From Glebionis coronaria (lineage: Eukaryota > Streptophyta > Magnoliopsida > Asterales > Asteraceae): a stretch of 64,000 nt of DNA. A program made the translations under genes and the position numbers. Below are positions 57,266-64,000 of this stretch, piece after piece. Numbering within the stretch: position 1 is the first letter of the stretch; each line of letters opens with the position of its first letter. The stretch covers positions 218,100,592 through 218,164,591 of the forward strand of contig CM046882.1 of NCBI GenBank assembly GCA_025667525.1, read 5' to 3'. Below the pieces are notes generated by a model. That model worked only from the letters and a program-made list of their open reading frames with translations, had not been told where the DNA came from and did not search any database.

Positions 57266-58607
57266 AATGAGTAAATGAGAATATGTAAACCCACTTGATC
57301 ATCATATATATAAAATCATCATATGTATACATAATTGTTATTTTTATAAAGTCATTGGACAAACGTCTAAGACCGATTATTATTTATATAGGTTTCCGTG
57401 ATTGAAGCACGTACCGTACATCCGAATCGCCGATAACCGCCTTCCCACATCAACGTGAGTTCATAGCCTCGCACACTTTTAAATGTTTTTATGAAACGCT
57501 TTATAAACCCGCGAGGGAGACAACATGTTAGTTTTATAAAAATAGGACACCATTTGTCCCGATTGCTTGTTTATTGATTTGGACCCGAATGATTGTATGA
57601 CCCGTTTATATGACCCGATGAATGATTAAAGGACCCGATAGATGAAATAAAATGGATTATTAAAGTTAGGTTATGTCACTAAATGTCCCATTAGCATGAA
57701 TTGTGAACTACCGGGATTTGGTAGACGCTTATGAATTTAATAGTACTATTTGGGGACGATCACCCCAGTTCGCGTCTTGACGGTTGATCCCGGTCGTGCC
57801 ACATTGATTGGTAAGCGAATTTATGTATGAGAAGATTTCCATAGCGTGACCTTTGTGACGACACGCTACTTTAGATGGGCAAATTGAGTATCGGGTTAGC
57901 TACCCGTTGTTGGTTTAGTAAGGTAACAATGTCATGCGGCTTATAATAATCCAAAAATTAACAAAATAATACTAGACGCTCCGAATTACAATGTATTGCC
58001 TGACTAGCAATACAGGGTCATACTATTGATATTATGTTCGTGTTTTGGTTTTCATAACCATATACGTATAACGGTTATTATTTTCATACAACGTCATAAG
58101 ACGTATTGTATGATGTTTTTACGACATTGGCTCGTATAATGATTTTTAAGGCAAATGCCTATATTATGATTTTCGATAAGGATTTGTATAAAATGACTTT
58201 GGCTATTTTATGGCCTATTAAAATGATTTGTACAAAATGATTTTCAGTAATAATTTTATACTGATATTATATTGATGGATTTTATTAAACTCTATGAATT
58301 CACTCGGCGTTATCGCTGACCTTTTCTTTTAACATGTTTTATCTCAAGTACTTGAAGGTAATTCTCGGGAAGACAACAAGAATTCATGGCCCGCACTTAA
58401 ATATTAATTTCCATTCAAATGCTTTGTAAAACCTGTATGTAATACAATGACTTGGGACCTATGTAACTTTGATATTTCTGAATGGAAACGATTTATTATT
58501 AAACGACGCGCTTTTTATGCGTTGTCTATGATGTGAGTAATGTGCTATCCCGTAACACCAACGAGTCTTCCGCTGTATTGAGTTGTATAAAATTTGGGGG
58601 TGTTTCA
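57266..58607 (+). repeat. Chr-F 5' LTR, truncated, with right arm of inverted repeat
   Basis: Plus-oriented LTR lacking its 5' part. It contains the conserved block CCTCGC...GCGAGG (57461-57530) and regions matching the Chr-D LTR in reverse. It ends GGGGGTGTTTCA at 58607 directly before a primer site. Bases 58037-58607 pair with 56696-57265; 57266-58036 would be the loop. Confidence 0.85.
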
Positions 58608-58610
58608 GTT

Positions 58611-58622
58611 TGGTACCAGAGC
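58611..58622 (+). promoter_or_regulatory. Chr-F primer binding site (tRNA-Met type)
   Basis: TGGTACCAGAGC, the same variant as Chr-D. Confidence 0.82.
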
Positions 58623-58810
58623 TCGCGTTATAGAGAACGAAGGATTTTTAAAACCAAGGTTTTGAATAAAACAATTCAAAATCTTTTAACTATAAACATT
58701 TTTCTAAAAATGTCTAAAAATTTTTTGACTATAACGGTGCCGAAAAATTCCCGAGTTACCGACAAGGCCAGACTGAGAAGAGTTATTTTTATGTATATAT
58801 AACTTGGATT

Positions 58811-58833
58811 ATATATATATATATATATATATG
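58811..58833. repeat. (AT)n microsatellite
   Basis: About eleven AT units in the Chr-F leader. Confidence 0.9.
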
Positions 58834-59129
58834 ATGTAATTTTATTACATGATTGATTGATGATTATTTTGATTTTTATACGAGGTATTTATACGACGTA
58901 GATTGTCACAAGTAACCCTAAATCCCCTAGTAAACTAATCGAAGCTATTCTCGTAGGAATTCTAGCTATCCTAGATCTAAACCAAGTTGTGGATATTTAT
59001 GATCCCAACAAATGGTTGATATTCGTAGAAATGTAGATATTAGTTGATTGTGATATTGAAAAAGAATTGGGGAGATTAAATCTGATATCGATGTCATGAC
59101 GATCTTTTCTTATAGAGTGGAGTTTGACA

Positions 59130-62100
59130 AAACGTTACCACCTAGAAAGATGTCATCTGATTCGCTGTCATCCAATTCTTAAATTGAAATCGAAAGGGTG
59201 AATGTTGCACTGGAGGCTGTCATTGGAACCATTACCCAAAAGCCTCATGCCACTAATACCTTTCCGAGAAATCTAATTGAATGTATGAGTCATCTCATAC
59301 TAGTGACTTATTTGATAACTATTGATAAAGGAGCTATAGGATTGGAAATTAAGTGTTGATCATATCGAGCTTTTATTGCCCTTTTAAGGTTTATAAATAA
59401 GATTGAAAGTATTGGAAGATAAGGTAGGATATCGAATTGAGTATAAAATTGGTTGAAACTTGAATAAAGTAAAGTTTAACACATATGGAATATGAAATTG
59501 TTAAGAGGAAGTCGTTAAGTTCTGTGATTGAATTATAAGGTTTTAATTGATTGTTGATTCGTGTTAAGGGTTGTTCCTAGGCCATTGTCCAATGACGAGG
59601 ATGCCCAGTGTCCAATAAATAAATTGAAGAAATCTTCTTCTGAATTGGGACCGATGGATCTTCTAGGACAAGTGGAACACCTAATGACTCTTGTAGATTA
59701 GTATTCATTGTGGTATCTTTTAAAAATCCCTAACTTAACTGAAACATCAGTTGGTAGGATGAGTTCTGAGAAATTGTATGACATAGTGACACGTAATGTG
59801 TTACGGTACAATTTTGACTTGTTTGTGATTAATGAAAAGACTACCTTTGATTGCTAAATCCTACATGTATCGATGTTATCTATCTTTTCTTGCTTGTCTC
59901 TAATGTTCGCATTAGTGATGCAATCATTGAACAAGTACTCATATCAAATTGAGTTACGTTGTGGATTATTCTTTTGAGTGCCATCGAGGTCATGAACCTC
60001 ATGATTAAGTGGCTAAGCTCATTTCCTATTATATTGTAGTTAGTTCTTGGTGAACAAGCTTTCATCACTCTTTTGCAGATCCCTCATTTTTTTATAAAGT
60101 TAAAACGGTATCCTTTGAGAAAATTTAATTTTCATCACAATAAGGATTACTCAAAGTGAGATTTATAAGTGATTGATATCAAAATAAAGTTGTTTATGAA
60201 ACGCTTTGGAAACTTAATTATTTCCATAACAAAGAAAATCTTTTTAAATTTATTTTTGATTCTTATTTAAGAATTAAGCATGAAAATGTTTTTATTATAT
60301 GATGATAACATTTTGACGAACTGAGTATTGCATCGTTGATCTTGAAATTGTATATAGTTGCGCGCCTACATACAATTTGGAATGGACCATGCAAGACTGA
60401 TTAGTAGTCACCATAAAACTAATGAATAAACACTACATTTTCTTTAAAGATTGTGAAAGATTAAAATTTATGAGATTTGCAAGAAGTGAAAAATAGGGAC
60501 ATAGTGTTAGGGACACCTACATATGTGCCTGTAGCATCTATTCTTCTGAGTTGAATTCACTCATCTGTGCAATTTGTCTTATTCGATAATTGATATTCCC
60601 TTCTTGTCCAATTCTCCCGTAGTGAGATTCTTAGCAAAAGTATATGATTACCGAATGTTGATACCCGACTGGATGTGTTGACGTTCTTATCATTTTTTAT
60701 GATTTGACTTCATTTGAATGACCTGGGTAACGATCCGAGGATCTTTCGAATGCGTACTCAAATTATGAAAACATGGGATATATTCATAATCATTAAATGT
60801 TTTCGTCTGTATCTGATTTGAAATTCTCTCGCATAGATTATGCGTTGACCTTACTCTTTTAATAGTAGTTGTGTATCCTAATATCCCTGAAATTGTGAAG
60901 GATTATGAATTATTACTAGTCTTTTGAGAAGTTCACATCTTATCGACGGCAATAAAACTGGGAAGTTGAAAGTGCCAGTAGAATGGATTGATTGATTATG
61001 ACATGACGACATTGTCTTAATTGATGGGAACTCGAATTGAATTCCCCCAAATGATAAGATGTTGATTATCAAAAGTGATTTAAATAACTCTTGATGGATG
61101 ACCATATCATGCACTTAGACTTGAAATTTCACCGTTAATGGTTGTGAATTAGTTATAGATATTGTAATCTAGAAGAACCTAATATGAATTTATTAAAAGA
61201 TGTTTTTGTTATCTGAAACTTTAGGAGGTATTTATTGGTGAATTACCTAAACTTTCTCCATTAAGGCAAGTTGAAATTGGTATTGATTATATTTCCGGTG
61301 CTGCACTTGTGGCTTGTGCACTGCACGTCAGCACCATCTGAATTTAAGGAATTACCGTACAACTGAGAGAGTTGTCGGAGAAATATTTTATTCTACCAAG
61401 CCTGTCATCATGAAGAGCTATGGTGTTATCATTCCTTATATTTATAAATTACTGTGAACTGAGTAAATTGACAATCGAAAACGATATCCATAACTCGAAA
61501 TGGAAGATTTGTTCGATCATTTACAAGGTTTTAGCGTATGTTTTAGAAATTTGATCCACGGCATGGTTATCATCAATTTCGCGTCCGCGAAGAAGATTAT
61601 CTACTCCAATCACTACATCCGGTACTTGTAATGAACATTATGGGTTTCACGTGATGTCGTTTGGATTGACTAATACACATGTAGCATTCATAAATTTGGT
61701 GAATCACGTGTGTAGAATGTAATTTGATAAATTCATGCTCGTGATCATTAAGGACCATTTGTTTGTTTTAAGAATAAGAAGGAGTTAGAAAGTAATTATA
61801 GATTTCCCTGGATTGGCCGAACAATTAAAAATTGTACCTTGAATATTTAACATAAGACTTAAGACTTAATACTTTACATGATTTAACCGTGTGATTAATA
61901 GATAATGGAATATAAATTGACTCTTTAAAATTTAGAAGTCATTTAAGACTTTGGGTTATACTAAAAAGAAAGTGCAAATATGCTTTGACAAATGTTTAAA
62001 CAAAGGATTTTTAAAGGGATTATTCCCTTATACACAAAACATTTAACTAAACTTCTGTTTAGGGGTAAATGTTTTTGCATACCTTAAGACAACCTAAGAG

Positions 62101-63960
62101 GGATTGAGGAAACCATTTAAACCATGACTTAAAATTTGAAACAACAATTTTTACTTTTCAAACTAAGAAAACTTTGACCAAAGTATAAACAAAGGTTTTT
62201 CGAACATTTACGAAATCTTATTAAATATTTTCGATAAATCAACAAAAATCGTGTTAATTAAATTCAAATTTATTTTTTTACATTTTGTATAATTGGTCGA
62301 ACTAAAAAATTTAAAACTTTTACGTTTACGCTTCATAAAAATTAACTAATAATTATTTAATTAATTATAATAATTATCGACGCTTTAGACGACGGATTGA
62401 GTAAAACGGATAAAGATGATAGTTGAGAAGAAACTAAAACTCAGAAAATGTGAAGAAATAATTTTTGAATAAATATGGACATGATAATTATATCATCAGG
62501 AAAAATGAATATAAATACTGACACATTATGTAGAAAATATAAAGAACCAATTAGGATGTGTTCCTTAATAATGAAGGTGCAAAATAAATTGCTGAACGAT
62601 ATAAAAATAAACAATATTTGTAAAAAGGATAATATAAATAATAAAAAGCGGTTCGCGGCTAATGTGAACCATTAAAAATTTAGAAGCCAATAGCGTTGAA
62701 TGATTTAAAGACCACATGTCATTGTCTAAATATGGAGGATTGTGAGATATAGTTATGTTGGATTTTGTAAGTATAAGTATTATATGTATGTCATTTTTCA
62801 CTAAGAGTATCTTTGTCTGAAGAAGTTGTACTAATGACAAATTATGAAGGCAGACATCGCCTCATACATTAGTAAACGTCTAGCTATTGCAAAGGTCATC
62901 ATCTGAATTTGATTTGATTTGGGTCATCGTCGACAGACTGACCAAGTCTGCTAATATCATTCCAAATAATGATAAATGCAAAAGAGTTATGTAAACATAG
63001 TGTGCCTGTATCGAACATCTTTATCGAGGTTCTCGCTTCGCATCGAATTTCTAGAGATTTGCTCAGAAATTATTGAGAACGAACCTTGATGAGAGTACTA
63101 TGTACCACCCCAATCGAAGGGACGAGGTAAAGTAACGATACAAAGTAATATAAGTGCTGTTTTATGTTTGAACGAATGACCTTTGATAATAGACCGTATA
63201 ATCGCTTTCCTTTGGAGAGATTACCATTGATAACTATCGTGTTAGGATCGAGATCTAATCTTGTTAGGATCTAAATCTTAGAGCATCCGTAAGCAATAGT
63301 TGAGATGAAGACACCCGACAAACACCCACTGTGAGTTGGACATGTCTTTTAGGTTTAAGATTTCCTATGATGGCAAACCTAACCTTACAAAATACCCGAC
63401 CCGCGAGATCTGAAATGATTGTTGAAATTAGGATTTGATTATTGACAACCGGTAGTGGGCAAGAGGTTATGTGAATATGAAATGTAGATCTTGAAGTGCC
63501 AAATGGGTAGCGAAGTTATGCCACAATTTTTAACCTTGGAAAAATGAATTCATGATCTGACAAATCATGGGATATAAGTCCCCGTTGTATGGGACCATTG
63601 AGATGATATAAAAGATTGGTTTGAAAGGCATATAAGCTGGATCTACCCTAGGAATTCAAAGACTGCGTGAATTATGTTTCGTATATCGAACTTGATGGAA
63701 TATCTATCAAGTGAAAATCTGAATTCTTCTTGATAAAGTTTAGATCGGCGAAAAGTAGCATTCATCAAAAACCCGTGAACATCATGGATAGAGAAAGTAA
63801 GTCAACATTAAGCCTGATCTTTTTCCCGTAGTTATGTTTGATGAAACTCGCGTATTGTAATGAATTACACTTGTGAGAAAAGACCGAATGTGGAGGAAAT
63901 ACCCACATGGCTTTAACTCTATAAGAAGCGAGTAGTAAGATAAGATGATCTTTGAGGACA
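59130..63960 (+). pseudogene. Chr-F gag-pol remnant
   Basis: Full of stops and frameshifts, but colinear with Chr-D. Gag start-like sequence near 59148. RT start region at 61240-61720 (equivalents of the [24 protein letters not shown] and [13 protein letters not shown] blocks). RNase H-integrase linker at 62475-62675. Integrase zinc region near 62845 (MKADIASYIS), [10 protein letters not shown] near 62930 and an SDRD-type region near 63010-63120. Chromodomain start near 63770 (NPVNIMDRE). RT C-terminus and RNase H (61790-62470) are not recognisable. The gap between primer site and gag is about 0.5 kb against 1.5 kb in Chr-C and Chr-D, so the pre-gag frame is absent or deleted. Confidence 0.72.
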
Positions 63961-63967
63961 AAGATCC

Positions 63968-63984
63968 TGTTTAGGGGTAAATGC
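63968..63984 (+). promoter_or_regulatory. Chr-F polypurine tract
   Basis: TGTTTAGGGGTAAATGC precedes the LTR start TGTGAC. Confidence 0.65.
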
Positions 63985-64000
63985 TGTGACAATCCGTCAA
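63985..64000 (+). repeat. Chr-F 3' LTR, first 16 bases
   Basis: TGTGACAATCCGTCAA, like the Chr-D LTR start TGTGACAATC; cut by the window edge. Confidence 0.7.

Larger units (their letters stand above)
57266..64000 (+). mobile_element. Chr-F: decayed chromovirus, right end outside window
   Basis: Truncated 5' LTR, tRNA-Met-type primer site (TGGTACCAGAGC at 58611-58622), a degenerate gag-pol region, polypurine tract and the first 16 bases of the 3' LTR. The leader after the primer site matches Chr-D, so the two are close families. The internal region has no long frame left. Confidence 0.82.

Noticed and set aside
59880..61114. Minus-strand frames of 62-78 codons in Chr-F
   Set aside because: Random frames in AT-rich decayed DNA; the plus strand is colinear with gag-pol.

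Overview
The window is plant nuclear DNA made almost wholly of LTR retrotransposons. I found no host protein gene, tRNA, rRNA or prokaryotic feature. The evidence is the mix of Ty1/copia, Athila-type Ty3/gypsy and chromodomain Ty3/gypsy (Tekay/Del-like chromovirus) polyproteins, primer sites matching plant initiator tRNA-Met and tRNA-Asp, TATA-bearing LTRs and 5-bp target-site duplications. From memory only, the copia and Athila-like proteins resemble those abundant in Asteraceae; I could not test this. The names below are mine.

Layout. (1) Copia-1, minus strand, runs from beyond the left edge to 17438. It is decayed. Ath-A (5937-15200, plus strand, duplication TACTT) sits inside its gag. Ath-A is Athila-like but has no RT, RNase H or integrase; an acidic reading frame occupies that place. 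(2) Bases 17439-17814 are old AT-rich DNA. (3) Chr-D (17815-52899, minus strand, duplication GGTGG) is a chromovirus. Its left LTR is split by Ath-B (18019-40831, plus strand, duplication ATGAA), a pol-bearing Athila element. Ath-B's gag-pol frame is in turn split by Chr-C (21785-33374, plus strand, duplication CGCTC), a chromovirus with an open gag-pol and almost identical LTRs. The nest is therefore Chr-C in Ath-B in Chr-D, youngest innermost. (4) Bases 52905-56695 hold an old repeat, a gypsy LTR fragment and a copia-like LTR with tandem repeats. (5) At 56696-58607 two chromovirus LTR pieces lie head to head as a 570-bp inverted repeat. The right piece is the 5' LTR of Chr-F, a heavily mutated chromovirus running to the right edge, where its 3' LTR begins at 63985.

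How the parts work. In each element the LTRs supply promoter and terminator, the primer site and polypurine tract prime cDNA synthesis, gag builds the particle, and protease/RT/RNase H/integrase copy and insert the DNA. In the chromoviruses a C-terminal chromodomain probably steers integration to heterochromatin. Only Chr-C looks able to encode all of this. Ath-A would need proteins from a relative such as an intact Ath-B. Chr-C and Chr-D both also carry a sense reading frame between primer site and gag that is not a standard retrotransposon gene.

Most worth a second look: the pre-gag frame shared by Chr-C and Chr-D; periodic arrays of short CpG-containing quasi-palindromes in the Athila LTRs and, with another motif, in Copia-1; the acidic frame that replaces pol in Ath-A; TAAT...ATTA LTR ends fixed by two independent duplications; the LTR inverted repeat; and amber-rich nonsense decay without frameshifts in Ath-B.
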